A stretch of 12,215 nucleotides of DNA from Bacteroidales bacterium (GCA_016783865.1 JADHVS010000134.1:1-12215), one strand, 5' to 3'; shown: positions 1-7,663, counted from the stretch's first letter. Notes: generated by a model not told the origin, from the sequence alone. A program made the numbers and translations.

Positions 1-187
1 TTACGCTATCATAATATCTCCGTCAGTTACAATAAAAAGTTCCCCTGATGAAAGCGGAACAGAGCTATTCCAGCTTCACGAAGGCACCCGTATTACCATC
101 GTCGACGAACTTGCAGGCTGGCGTGAAATAAAACTTGCAGACGGCAATGTTGGCTGGTTAAAGGAGGAAAATATCATTCCTCTATAG
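1..187 (+). CDS. BatE-like protein, C-terminal SH3 domain (5' end outside window)
   Basis: The frame is open from base 2 to the TAG at 185-187 and gives about 61 residues. The visible part is one bacterial SH3 (SH3b) domain: it begins with IISPSVTIKSSPDESG, continues with an LHEGTRITIVDE strand pair, and ends with GWREIKLADGNVGWLKEENI. This closely resembles the C-terminus of BatE from the Bacteroidota aerotolerance (bat) operon, where TPR repeats precede an SH3 domain. BatE is thought to act at or outside the inner membrane, with the VWA proteins BatA and BatB and with BatD. The TPR part and the other bat genes would lie to the left and cannot be seen, so a different TPR-SH3 protein is possible. 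The following gene is a transporter of unrelated function, so this is probably the last gene of its operon. Confidence 0.65.
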   Translation, partial: YAIIISPSVTIKSSPDESGTELFQLHEGTRITIVDELAGWREIKLADGNVGWLKEENIIPL

Positions 188-208
188 AATGACCCGCCTG
201 AGAAAATT

Positions 209-229
209 GGGGTAACCGGGGGTTACCCC
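209..229 (+). terminator. GC hairpin after the BatE-like gene, possible terminator
   Basis: A perfect 9-bp inverted repeat, GGGGTAACC (209-217) and GGTTACCCC (221-229), encloses a GGG loop 21 bases after the stop codon. It can be extended imperfectly by flanking ATT and AAT with three unpaired C. There is no run of T after the stem, so intrinsic termination is not certain. Its position between two genes of unrelated function fits transcript ending or 3'-end protection. Confidence 0.4.
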
Positions 230-285
230 CCCAATAATACTAAGTTTATTATCTTAGTGACATCTTTCAAATATATCACACCCTG

Positions 286-342
286 ATGTCAAAAAAAGAA
301 CCCACGGAAGATGAAGTCCGGAAAAAATTTAAATTCGGCTGA
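286..342 (+). CDS. tiny 18-codon frame overlapping the cstA start (leader peptide candidate)
   Basis: ATG at 286 opens an 18-residue frame (MSKKEPTEDEVRKKFKFG) whose TGA shares its last base with the ATG of the transporter gene (TGATG at 340-344). The peptide is highly charged and has no membrane segment. The TGATG junction is the classical arrangement for translational coupling. No convincing Shine-Dalgarno sequence precedes the ATG, but that is common in Bacteroidota. It is not the roughly 65-residue YbdD/YjiX protein that sits downstream of cstA in enterobacteria. It could be a leader peptide, a real microprotein, or chance. Confidence 0.25.
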   Translation: MSKKEPTEDEVRKKFKFG

Positions 343-2057
343 TGAACTCTCTCGTATTGACTGTTATTGCCATGGTAGGCTATGTTTTGGCCTACCGTTT
401 TTATGGCCGGTTTTTGGGAAGGAAACTGTTCCGTCTGCAGGCCGATTTTTTAATGCCATCCCATGAGTTCAGCGACGGAGTGGATTATGTCCCAACCAAA
501 CGCCATATCATTTTTGGTCACCATTTTACTACCATCGCTGGTCTTGGTCCGATTGTCGGACCTGCCATCGGAGTGATCTGGGGTTGGCTTCCTGCCTTTA
601 TCTGGGTGTTCCTGGGATCGATTTTCATGGGGGCGATACACGATTTTTCCACATTGGTTGTCTCGGCCCGGAGCAAGGGAAAAACCATTGGCGACCTGAC
701 AGGTGACCTGATCAGTCCTGGTACCCGCTATGCATTCCAGTTCATCATGCAATTACTGCTGTTCATCGTGCTTTCAGTTTTTGCCATGATAGTCGGGGTA
801 CTTTTCGAACTCTATCCTGAGGCTGTATTCCCGGTTTGGATGCAGATTCCCATTGCTGTTAGCCTGGGCTGGATGATCAGAAAGGGTTTCAATGATCTGC
901 TCTTCTCTGTCATCGCCGTTTTGTTAATGTATGGGACCGTAATCATCGGTGTATATTTACCCATCACAGTACCACCAATTATGGGATCTTCTGTGGTAAC
1001 CTGGTGTATTTTACTTTTTATTTATGTCTATTTTGCTTCTACCGTACCGGTCCAGAAGTTATTGCAACCAAGAGATTATATCAATTCCCATCAGTTGCTT
1101 GTAGCCATCATCATGCTTATTATTGGATTGGTTGTGGCTCACCCTGTTATTTCTGCGCCGGCCATCAATTCAGCTGCATTTGAATCAGGCACAGACATAC
1201 CCAATATGATGCCCGTACTTTTTATAACCATTGCTTGTGGAGCTATCTCGGGATTCCATTCCCTGGCAAGCTCAGGCACAACTGTAAAGCAGGTCGATAA
1301 GGAGGGCGATACGCTATTCATTGGATTCGGTGGTATGCTTTGGGAGAGTTTTCTGGCCGTGCTCGTTATAATGGCCGTTTCTGCCGGACTGGGTATGGGA
1401 ATGGAAAAGGATGGTGTTTTATACCAGGGTGCCGAAGCTTTCCGGCACCATTACAGTTCCTGGGCAGCATTCAGTGGCATTGATTCAAAACTTGAGGCAT
1501 TTGTAACCGGCGCGTCCAACCTGTACAGTAGTTTTGGTATACCGGAAATAATAGGAAAATCAATAATCGCTGTTTTTATTGTAAGCTTTGCCAATACAAC
1601 ATTGGATTCGGCAGCCAGGATACAGAGGTTGTCATTGCAGGAGATTTTCCGTGATAAATCCGGGAAGGTGCGGCGGCCGGTAAATAACCGGTATGTGGCG
1701 ACTTTTTTTGTGGTTGGCGCAGCCATGATCATGACTTTCCTTAAACCAGGAGCAACAGGCGCACTGGTGCTCTGGCCTCTGTTCGGTTCGCTGAACCAGC
1801 TTCTTGCTGCCCTGGCGCTGGGGATAGTTACCATATACCTCTTCTTCAGGAAGAAGAACATATTATACTCGGTAATTCCAATGGTCTTTGTGCTCTTTGT
1901 CACACTATGGGCAAGTATTACCAACCTGATAAGCTTCTTTGGCAAACAGGATTATTTGCTGGTTGCTATTTCAATCATTATTCTGATTCTGACAGGATGG
2001 TTGCTGGTGAGCGGAATTCTGGCCCTTAATAAAAGAAAATCTGCAGGCAGCGCATAA
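342..2057 (+). CDS. cstA: CstA-family carbon starvation protein / pyruvate or peptide transporter
   Basis: This 571-residue inner-membrane protein has about 14-16 hydrophobic segments. It belongs to the CstA/BtsT family (TC 2.A.114), whose studied members import pyruvate with protons (BtsT) or peptides and pyruvate (CstA). Family hallmarks are visible: FGHHFTTIAGLGPIVGPAIG (residues 58-77), GAIHDFSTL (97-105), ISGFHSLASSGTT (302-314), FANTTLDSAARIQR (416-429) and WPLFGSLNQLLAALAL (478-493). It is shorter than the roughly 700-residue E. coli proteins and matches the shorter form common in Bacteroidota and Firmicutes. The N-terminus (MNSLVLTVIAMVGYVLAYRFYGRFL) is the usual first helix, so the ATG at 342 is well supported. 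The gene is preceded by an 18-codon frame in TGATG overlap. It converges with the M1 peptidase gene, leaving only 5 bp between the stop codons. The substrate here is inferred: pyruvate or small peptides. Confidence 0.93.
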   Translation: MNSLVLTVIAMVGYVLAYRFYGRFLGRKLFRLQADFLMPSHEFSDGVDYVPTKRHIIFGHHFTTIAGLGPIVGPAIGVIWGWLPAFIWVFLGSIFMGAIHDFSTLVVSARSKGKTIGDLTGDLISPGTRYAFQFIMQLLLFIVLSVFAMIVGVLFELYPEAVFPVWMQIPIAVSLGWMIRKGFNDLLFSVIAVLLMYGTVIIGVYLPITVPPIMGSSVVTWCILLFIYVYFASTVPVQKLLQPRDYINSHQLLVAIIMLIIGLVVAHPVISAPAINSAAFESGTDIPNMMPVLFITIACGAISGFHSLASSGTTVKQVDKEGDTLFIGFGGMLWESFLAVLVIMAVSAGLGMGMEKDGVLYQGAEAFRHHYSSWAAFSGIDSKLEAFVTGASNLYSSFGIPEIIGKSIIAVFIVSFANTTLDSAARIQRLSLQEIFRDKSGKVRRPVNNRYVATFFVVGAAMIMTFLKPGATGALVLWPLFGSLNQLLAALALGIVTIYLFFRKKNILYSVIPMVFVLFVTLWASITNLISFFGKQDYLLVAISIIILILTGWLLVSGILALNKRKSAGSA

Positions 2058-2062
2058 CATAA

Positions 2063-3676
2063 CTATTCCTTAAATTCATAAAGCAAACGTACTTCCGGAT
2101 CGGGAATTATCTCTGCAGGTTCCAGGTCGGATCTTATCTCAATAGTCTGTTTCCTTTTATCAATGTAAAATGTTTCAATTAAGTCGGGATTGCCGGCGAA
2201 TTTTACCTGGATATCAATTGGAAATTTAAAAACATAATCCGGCTGATGCTGCCCGAGGTCGATACTGATCTTTCCCGAATCATATTTCCAATCTAAAGAA
2301 AGCACAGGATGGCCGGCTGTATAAAGCCACTGCTTAAAGAAATCATCCAACATCATTTCTGATACCTGCTCAACAATTTCCTGGAAATCCTCAGTAAGAA
2401 CGTTGCTCAGCTTATATGTATCATAATATTTCTGTATGCTTTGCCAGAATAGTTCATCCCCTATTTTGTGTCTCAGCATATGCAGGAACCAGGCTCCTTT
2501 CTGATAGGTGAGGGCTGATAACAAATATTGTGGCGCCCGCGGAGTGGTATCCACAACAGGTGCATATCTTCTGTTGTTGGTGTACCCTATAACGCGCCTC
2601 CGCTCAGAAATCAGTCTCTTATTCAGCGAATCCACCCCATACATATGCTCAATAAACAGATCGGTAAAGTAAGTAGCAAAGCCTTCACTAATCCAGACAT
2701 GATACCAGTTTGATTCGGATACAGAATTGCCAAACCACTGATGAGCGAGCTCATGGACCACAACATCCTCATGCTGCTCATATACCGGCCGTCCATTCCG
2801 AACAACCAGGTTCTCATTATAAAAAATATTACCTGCATTCTCCGTGCCACCGTAAATGGTTTTAGACTGTACATTAGCCAGTTTTTCGCAGGGGTAGGGG
2901 CCCACCATCATACTGTAATACTCCAGCACATCCTTTGTGATAGAATAAGCATCTTTTGCATATTGGGCTTCCTGGGGATATACCCAGGCCGATAACGGCA
3001 CTCCGTTGAAATTACCCAAGTCAACGATTTCGAAATCGGCAATGCCAATGACCGATATCTTTGTGGGAAGGGGCACTTTGGTTTTCCAGTGTGCGGTTTT
3101 CATACCCTTATTAACCTCTTCACCCACCAGGTAACCGCTTGCAATGATATCATAGTGACTGGGGGCAGTCACAATAAACTCAATAATGGCCTTGTCTGAC
3201 GGATGATCCACGCAGGGAAGCCAGTTATGTGCCCTGTCAGGCCAATGGTCGGCAAAAAAGGTACGGTCGTGGTACTTATTCTGGCCAATGATCATTCCGT
3301 CCTGTGGTTCACCCATATATTCAATTATATATGTCCTTTTTTCACCTGTACTGGTCACCTTCGGCTTAATGGTAAGCTTATCCTCTGAATGATCGAAATC
3401 GACAGGTGAGCCATCTTCCAGGACTTTGGATACGACCATCCCCAATCCATCTTTATTTTTGCTTTTAAGGTCTAAAGGAAACTTATCCAGTGGCTTTTTA
3501 AAAGAAACCTGAACAGCCGCCTGCCCTTTGACCTGATCATTTTCGTCGTTCAGTTCAACCTGGAAGGTATAGTGAAGCACATCAATCGCGTTAAACCTCT
3601 CCTCATGTCCCTGTGCAAAAAGAATGGATACCTGAAAGGTACAAATAACCATAAATGCAATAAGCTGCTGCAACAT
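2063..3676 (-). CDS. secreted M1-family zinc aminopeptidase
   Basis: This is a 537-residue gluzincin. An N-terminal signal peptide (MLQQLIAFMVICTFQVSILFAQ, cut probably after AQ) sends it to the periplasm or beyond. The M1 signature is complete: HELAH at 308-312 supplies two zinc histidines and the general base E309, and E331 in WISEGFATYF, 18 residues after H312, is the third zinc ligand. The exopeptidase motif appears as GGTENAGN (276-283) instead of GAMEN, and Y391 in TYQKGAWF fits the catalytic tyrosine. The N-terminal beta-saddle domain spans roughly residues 30-230. The protein stops after a short beta domain (about 450-537) and has no large C-terminal helical domain, so it is one of the compact M1 enzymes. 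It probably removes N-terminal residues from peptides outside the cytoplasm. It lies 18 bp downstream of the acylphosphatase gene on the same strand, so they are likely co-transcribed. Confidence 0.93.
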   Translation of the reverse strand: MLQQLIAFMVICTFQVSILFAQGHEERFNAIDVLHYTFQVELNDENDQVKGQAAVQVSFKKPLDKFPLDLKSKNKDGLGMVVSKVLEDGSPVDFDHSEDKLTIKPKVTSTGEKRTYIIEYMGEPQDGMIIGQNKYHDRTFFADHWPDRAHNWLPCVDHPSDKAIIEFIVTAPSHYDIIASGYLVGEEVNKGMKTAHWKTKVPLPTKISVIGIADFEIVDLGNFNGVPLSAWVYPQEAQYAKDAYSITKDVLEYYSMMVGPYPCEKLANVQSKTIYGGTENAGNIFYNENLVVRNGRPVYEQHEDVVVHELAHQWFGNSVSESNWYHVWISEGFATYFTDLFIEHMYGVDSLNKRLISERRRVIGYTNNRRYAPVVDTTPRAPQYLLSALTYQKGAWFLHMLRHKIGDELFWQSIQKYYDTYKLSNVLTEDFQEIVEQVSEMMLDDFFKQWLYTAGHPVLSLDWKYDSGKISIDLGQHQPDYVFKFPIDIQVKFAGNPDLIETFYIDKRKQTIEIRSDLEPAEIIPDPEVRLLYEFKE

Positions 3677-3694
3677 CAGTCTGTATTTTATTAT

Positions 3695-3973
3695 CTAAAA
3701 ATGTTTAATATTAAAACTATCAAAATCTCTAAGCGGTGCCTCATTGAAAACTACCCTGTCGATCCTGCCGGAACCAGGTCCTTTATAGCACCAATGCAAG
3801 AACTGATCCAGATTTTCAGGCTTTCCTTCGGCTTCAATATATACGGAACCATCCGGTTCATTTCTGACAAAACCAGAGATATTGTGATTCCTGGCAATGG
3901 TTCTTGCAGAATATCGGAATCCAATCCCCTGAACTCGTCCTGAAATATTTATATTATAGTGTTTCATCAACAT
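3695..3973 (-). CDS. acyP: acylphosphatase
   Basis: This 92-residue small enzyme hydrolyses carboxyl-phosphate bonds such as those of acetyl phosphate or 1,3-bisphosphoglycerate. The signature ISGRVQGIGFRYSA (residues 10-23) contains the phosphate-binding cradle and catalytic R20. The second signature GFVRNEPDGSVYIEAEG (34-50) contains the catalytic N38. Length and order match the family exactly. The start may be the first ATG (3971-3973) or the one two codons later (MKHYNI, 3965-3967); both leave the domain complete. It is the first gene of a minus-strand pair with the M1 aminopeptidase. No functional link between the two products is obvious. It is divergent from the DUF2784 gene, with a 42-bp spacer when that gene's internal ATG is used. 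Confidence 0.95.
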   Translation of the reverse strand: MLMKHYNINISGRVQGIGFRYSARTIARNHNISGFVRNEPDGSVYIEAEGKPENLDQFLHWCYKGPGSGRIDRVVFNEAPLRDFDSFNIKHF

Positions 3974-4015
3974 TTATCACAAATACCTAAATTAGATTTA
4001 TTAAATCCAGCCATT

Positions 4016-4399
4016 ATGTTAGGGTATAAAATCCTGGACACATTTTTTCTGATATTCCATACAATTTTAATCATTTTTATCCTTTTTGGATGGATCTGGT
4101 CAAAAGTACGCAGGCTAAATCTGCTGATTATTTTGTTGACTGCTGCTTCCTGGACACTTCTGGGAATCTTTTATGGATTTGGCTATTGTCCGCTTACTGA
4201 CTGGCATTTTAGCGTACTTGAAAAACTTGGACATGCCGGATTGCCATCATCATATATTAAATATATTACCGACCGGATAACGGGATCTGATTTTGAGCAG
4301 GGACTGGTTGATTTAGTGACCGTGCTGGGACTTGCAGGATCATTATTGATATCTTTGTATTTAAACATCAGATCAGGATTATTCAGGCGAAAAGGATAG
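4016..4399 (+). CDS. DUF2784-like small membrane protein
   Basis: The product is a 127-residue membrane protein with three or four helices: about residues 5-27 (LDTFFLIFHTILIIFILFGWIW), 34-55 (LLIILLTAASWTLLGIFYGFGY) and a C-terminal helix near 97-115 (LVDLVTVLGLAGSLLISLYL). The segment FGWIWSKVRRLN followed by GFGYCPLTDWHF, with its Cys-Pro-Leu-Thr-Asp-Trp-His run, is the hallmark I associate with DUF2784. No biochemical role is known to me. I chose the ATG at 4016 because the earlier in-frame ATG at 3959 would overlap the divergent acylphosphatase gene and add a non-hydrophobic extension. A weak -7-like element (TAGATTTA, 3993-4000) lies just upstream. It stands alone or leads the tiny lipoprotein frame that follows. 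Confidence 0.75.
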   Translation: MLGYKILDTFFLIFHTILIIFILFGWIWSKVRRLNLLIILLTAASWTLLGIFYGFGYCPLTDWHFSVLEKLGHAGLPSSYIKYITDRITGSDFEQGLVDLVTVLGLAGSLLISLYLNIRSGLFRRKG

Positions 4400-4441
4400 T
4401 ATGGTGAACAATCGGGTCAAATATTTTGTTATTAAGGCTGT

Positions 4442-4582
4442 ATGGAAAAGTATTTAATCCTTTTAAGTATATTTTTAAGTTCTTGTGTTATGAATGCCCG
4501 GAAAAATTACGGTGTGTCTTTTCCCATGATGTCAAAAATATCAGTGAAGGGAATGGATCAGGCTCTGATAAATGCTGTATAG
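4442..4582 (+). CDS. possible 46-residue lipoprotein or truncated gene
   Basis: ATG at 4442 starts a 46-codon frame ending with TAG at 4580-4582. Its beginning (MEKYLILLSIFLSSCVMNAR) has the form of a Bacteroidota lipoprotein signal: a short charged start, a hydrophobic core, and a lipobox LSSC with the cysteine at residue 15. The remaining roughly 31 residues show no domain. The frame follows the DUF2784 gene by 42 bp on the same strand. It overlaps the 3' end of the convergent sensor gene by 25 bp (4558-4582). It may be a genuine small lipoprotein, the 5' stub of a decayed gene, or a chance frame. Confidence 0.3.
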   Translation: MEKYLILLSIFLSSCVMNARKNYGVSFPMMSKISVKGMDQALINAV

Positions 4583-6855
4583 CTGACTTCATGCTCAGTT
4601 TCCGCTATTGAAAGCAGCATATCAAAATCCATCCATTTACCCTTTCCCTTTGATAATTTCACATGTTTGATCTCACCGGTAATCTTGGTGCTTTCAGGAG
4701 AAAGGAAAGAGACAATGAAACTGTCATACTCATCAGGGTATCCCGGGAATAAAACCGTTGCATTTTTCCCCCTTACCTGGCTCAATTTGACATTCCAGAA
4801 TTTTTCTCCTGATTTATTGATGTACAGGATATGACTCAACTGGTCGATGGACAGGACAATGTCGTGCAGTGCATCTAACGATCGCTCAAACCTGTCCCTT
4901 TCCTTCAAAACCTCCCTGTACTGGTTTTCAAGTTCTTCACGTGATTGCTCAAGCCGTTTCTTGAGTTCAATCTCATTCAGCTTAAGTTTCTCTTCATGCA
5001 ACCGAAGTTGATCGGTCTGTTTCCGGCTCTCAATCTCCATAAGCTTTTCATTGGTGATCTCATTACCCAGGTAAATGACCTTGGCAACCTCCCCGTACAT
5101 ATCATTAACAGCCGTATAAGCAGCACGGAACCACTTTTCGTCTTCATATTTCGTAAATGCCTTGATCTGTCCCTGGTAGGGGATGCCCTTGGTCACATTT
5201 TCCCAGAGCTCATTGAAGTTTTCCAATTCTTTCTTATCGATAAAATCAAATACCGACATGCCCTCAAGCTCATTCATGGTATATTTAAATGTATCGATAA
5301 AAAGCTCATTACAGTTAATGAATTTACCGTCAGGTGCAAATTCTGCTTTAATGTTTAACCTGTTGATCGCCTCAATCTGTCCTTCATAATCGAGACTTTG
5401 CTTTTTATGATCGGTCGAATCAATAGCAAGGAAAAGGATCTTGTCAACAGAACCATCGTCTTTTCTCACACAGGTATAGGTCGACATAGTCCAAAGGTCC
5501 TGCCCGTTCTTTGTCATGTGCTTCATGTATCCTTCATAGTGCTTGCCTCCCTCAGACAACCTTTTCCAAATCTCATCAAACCATTCCCTGTCCTTATTAT
5601 CCAGGAACATGGAAATGTGTTTGCCTTCCACCTCAGAATTACTGAAGAACCCAAGCTTCCTCAGAAACCTGGTATTAGCATACAGCAGTATACCCTCAGT
5701 GTCATATTCCGCCCTGATCAGTGTATGATTAACTGAATTTGTAAAACTGATGAACTTTTCTGCTTGTTTGGCAGCTTGTTCCTGAGTATCTCTGAGCTCC
5801 TGCATACTTTGCCTGTTTTTCTCCTCCTGTGAGGCAAGGGTTTCAGCTTGCTGTCGTGATTCTTTCAAGAGTTCAGCAGTACGGATATTGCTTTTAACAC
5901 TGGATATGGTAATGGCAATACTTTCAGCAATATTTTCTACCAGCTCAATCTCATGCGATTTAATGGGGTTGAATGATGCCAGTTCGACAATCCCGAATAC
6001 ATCATCCTGGACCATCAGCGGAACCAATAACAGGTTGTTGGGATTCGAATGTCCCAGACCGGATGTAATTGTAAGGTAATTCTCCGGTATATCAGTCATA
6101 TAAATGCTCTGCTTCTCAAGCGCACAAGTCCCGACAATTCCTTCTCCCCATTCGATCACCCTATCAGTAAATTTTCGCCTGTCGAAAGCATAGCATGCCT
6201 TCATGTCAAAATAAGGTTCATTTTTATCATTGACTTCAACCAGGAAAAAACCACCCTGGTTAGCATTCAGGTATTTCACCAGGTGACTGATCAGGTTAAA
6301 AGCGAATTCTTCCATATTGTCCACATCCCTGCGTAAAATTTCTCCAAATTTGGCCAAACCCTCTGACTTCCATGAGCGCTGATAATCTTCGGTCTTCCGC
6401 TTGTTTTCTTCACTGATATTGTTTTTCAGGTAATTACGGAGATGGATCAAAGACTCCTGAAGCGAGATATAGCTCTCATTCAATTGTATCTCTGCATCCA
6501 GTTCATTGTTTGTTAACTTACTAATAAATTCTTGTGTCTCGCCTGTTACTTTTTTATCCTGGATAAGCAATTGATTTATCTTGCTTTTGCAGGACCAGAC
6601 AAAGCGACTCTGGAAATAACCGGCCAGCCCTCCTGCCAGAATTAAACCATCAAATAAATACTGTGCAGGGAAGAGATTATGTAATTGCCTTATTCCGGCG
6701 AGTGTAATAGAGACAGTTCCGGCAGCAGCATGAATAATAAATGACAATACCGGGAAGAGAAGTCCGATTAATATACCATAAACAGTATATCTAATAGTCA
6801 GGTCTGTTTGCCATTTATCTGCCATAATAAAAAAAGTTGAATCCTGCGAGCGCAT
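4558..6855 (-). CDS. membrane-anchored GAF-PAS-PAS-PAS sensor without output domain
   Basis: A 765-residue signalling protein. Two hydrophobic segments (about 24-45 and 66-87) anchor it in the membrane. A charged helical, HAMP-like linker follows (about 90-170, including a GLAKFGEILRR stretch often seen before GAF domains in Bacteroidota). Next come a GAF domain (about 178-320), a coiled coil (about 321-368, KESRQQAETLASQEEKNRQ), a PAS domain (about 370-485), a second PAS (about 493-605), a second coiled coil (about 605-658), and a third PAS (about 659-760). The protein ends in this last PAS. No HisKA/HATPase, GGDEF, EAL, phosphatase or MCP signalling module is present, so how it passes on a signal is unknown. 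I kept the first ATG, which has GGAG 6 nt upstream; the ATG ten codons later (6823-6825) is also possible. A single-domain response regulator lies upstream on the same strand, across a 324-bp gap. Confidence 0.85.
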   Translation of the reverse strand: MRSQDSTFFIMADKWQTDLTIRYTVYGILIGLLFPVLSFIIHAAAGTVSITLAGIRQLHNLFPAQYLFDGLILAGGLAGYFQSRFVWSCKSKINQLLIQDKKVTGETQEFISKLTNNELDAEIQLNESYISLQESLIHLRNYLKNNISEENKRKTEDYQRSWKSEGLAKFGEILRRDVDNMEEFAFNLISHLVKYLNANQGGFFLVEVNDKNEPYFDMKACYAFDRRKFTDRVIEWGEGIVGTCALEKQSIYMTDIPENYLTITSGLGHSNPNNLLLVPLMVQDDVFGIVELASFNPIKSHEIELVENIAESIAITISSVKSNIRTAELLKESRQQAETLASQEEKNRQSMQELRDTQEQAAKQAEKFISFTNSVNHTLIRAEYDTEGILLYANTRFLRKLGFFSNSEVEGKHISMFLDNKDREWFDEIWKRLSEGGKHYEGYMKHMTKNGQDLWTMSTYTCVRKDDGSVDKILFLAIDSTDHKKQSLDYEGQIEAINRLNIKAEFAPDGKFINCNELFIDTFKYTMNELEGMSVFDFIDKKELENFNELWENVTKGIPYQGQIKAFTKYEDEKWFRAAYTAVNDMYGEVAKVIYLGNEITNEKLMEIESRKQTDQLRLHEEKLKLNEIELKKRLEQSREELENQYREVLKERDRFERSLDALHDIVLSIDQLSHILYINKSGEKFWNVKLSQVRGKNATVLFPGYPDEYDSFIVSFLSPESTKITGEIKHVKLSKGKGKWMDFDMLLSIAETEHEVSYTAFIRA

Positions 6856-6876
6856 TGGCTTCTCCGAACTCAGGAA

Positions 6877-6917
6877 CTCGTTTCCCCCCCCCGATTACTC
6901 GGGGCGGGATTAGCGAG
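6877..6917. repeat. compound GC hairpin upstream of the sensor gene (REP-like)
   Basis: Three nested pairings share one centre: CTCG (6877-6880) with CGAG (6914-6917), TCCC (6883-6886) with GGGA (6906-6909), and CCCCGA (6889-6894) with TCGGGG (6899-6904) around a TTAC loop. A run of nine C makes up much of the left arm. A direct repeat GAACTC (6866-6871 and 6874-6879) leads into it. The structure lies in the leader of the sensor gene, 22 bp from its start codon. It may be a dispersed extragenic repeat, a terminator for the upstream gene, or a leader structure. Confidence 0.5.
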
Positions 6918-6944
6918 AACAAAAATAATAAACAAAAAAGGATC

Positions 6945-6977
6945 GAAGATTCCTCGCCGCTTACGGCGGGGAGCTTC
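6945..6977. repeat. second GC hairpin, possible terminator or dispersed repeat
   Basis: CCTCGCCG (6952-6959) pairs with CGGCGGGG (6964-6971) around a CTTA loop, with one T-G wobble; outer arms GAAG (6945-6948) and CTTC (6974-6977) extend it. Pairing is perfect only if read as plus-strand RNA (U-G); the minus strand has one C-A mismatch. On the minus strand it is followed by TTTTTT (near 6934-6939), so it could also end transcription from the response regulator gene. Confidence 0.45.
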
Positions 6978-7005
6978 AATTGAATAAAAATACTTATTAT
7001 TCCTC

Positions 7006-7088
7006 TATTAACAGATTGATCTGAAGGGAATTTTTAACAAGGATAGAATCCAAAGTGCATAACAATATACCAGAACTATCTGTTAATA
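7006..7088. repeat. 11-bp perfect inverted repeat pair with 61-bp spacer
   Basis: TATTAACAGAT at 7006-7016 is repeated inverted as ATCTGTTAATA at 7078-7088. The arms are AT-rich and the spacer has no coding potential. Function is unknown: it may be paired regulator sites, a long stem in the response-regulator 3' region, or chance. Confidence 0.35.
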
Positions 7089-7179
7089 ATAGTCATACAC
7101 GCATATGCGGATCAGGATATAGCCTGGCGAGGTTTTTTCGATTGTTTGTTTTGAGGATATGAAAATGACAGCCATACGA

Positions 7180-7554
7180 TCAATTCAATATTTTTTCAAC
7201 TTTCTTTACCAGTTCCTTGATATCTATAGGTTTTTCAATGAAATCAACCGCTCCGAGGATTTTGGATTTGGTCTTGCTTTCTTTACCGGTTACAGCTGAG
7301 ACAATGATTACGGGAATATCTTTTGTATCGTCATTCTTCTTTAAGTCTTCCAGAAACTGGTAACCACTTACCTGGGGCATCAGTAAATCAAGAAGGATTA
7401 ATTTAGGTGGCTTACTATCAATTATAGGCAAGGCCTCCTTTACACTCATCGCAGATGTGGTATTATATCCCTTGCTTTTCAAAATGGCCTCCAGGAGGAC
7501 CACATTTGTATTTGAATCATCAATAACAAGAATATTCTCTTTCTGTTTTGTCAT
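7180..7554 (-). CDS. single-domain response regulator (CheY-like)
   Basis: The protein is 124 residues and consists of one receiver domain. The acidic pocket D12-D13 lies in ILVIDDS, the phospho-acceptor is D56 (ILLDLLMP), the switch residue is S86 (VIIVSAVTG), and the conserved lysine is K108 (FIEKPID). All key residues are present, so it should accept phosphate from a histidine kinase encoded elsewhere. There is no DNA-binding or enzymatic output domain; it probably works by protein contact, as CheY or Spo0F do. Its neighbour on the same strand is the GAF/PAS membrane protein, and the Crp/Fnr gene is divergent across a 233-bp spacer. That context suggests a shared pathway but does not prove it. 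Confidence 0.93.
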   Translation of the reverse strand: MTKQKENILVIDDSNTNVVLLEAILKSKGYNTTSAMSVKEALPIIDSKPPKLILLDLLMPQVSGYQFLEDLKKNDDTKDIPVIIVSAVTGKESKTKSKILGAVDFIEKPIDIKELVKKVEKILN

Positions 7555-7663
7555 CCTGAACTCAAATTAATTAGTATATAACCATACTTCCTTTTTCCAT
7601 TGTAAAAATAGTAATAAAATAAAGCTGTATATTATCCCATAATTGATTTGTATTACCAATTAT

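Larger units (their letters stand above)
6856..7179. other. 324-bp intergenic region between response regulator and sensor
   Basis: No coding frame is credible here. The half next to the sensor gene contains two GC-rich hairpins (6877-6917 and 6945-6977) in an otherwise AT-rich stretch. A minus-strand TATTTTTG (6920-6927) matches the Bacteroidota -7 consensus TAnnTTTG and may serve the sensor gene, although I see no -33 partner. The other half has an 11-bp inverted repeat pair (7006-7016 and 7078-7088) and the short palindrome CGCATATGCG (7100-7109). Confidence 0.6.

Noticed and set aside
247..262. TATTATCTTAGTG-A-CA, nearly repeated at 9935-9950 (15 of 16 bases), resembling a -7 element
   Set aside because: In 12 kb of AT-rich DNA about one such pair is expected by chance. 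The copy at 247 lacks a -33 element, and the copy at 9935 points into an intergenic region with no close gene.
1451..1945. 164-codon open frame on the minus strand inside cstA
   Set aside because: It lies wholly inside the well-supported transporter gene and its translation shows no family motif; it is a shadow frame.
4426..4611. 61-codon plus-strand frame between the DUF2784 gene and the sensor
   Set aside because: It runs into the sensor gene on the opposite strand and has no signal or domain. The alternative frame at 4442 with a lipobox is the better candidate.
7100..7109. Palindrome CGCATATGCG
   Set aside because: A 10-bp palindrome is expected several times by chance in a window this size, and nothing nearby suggests a site.
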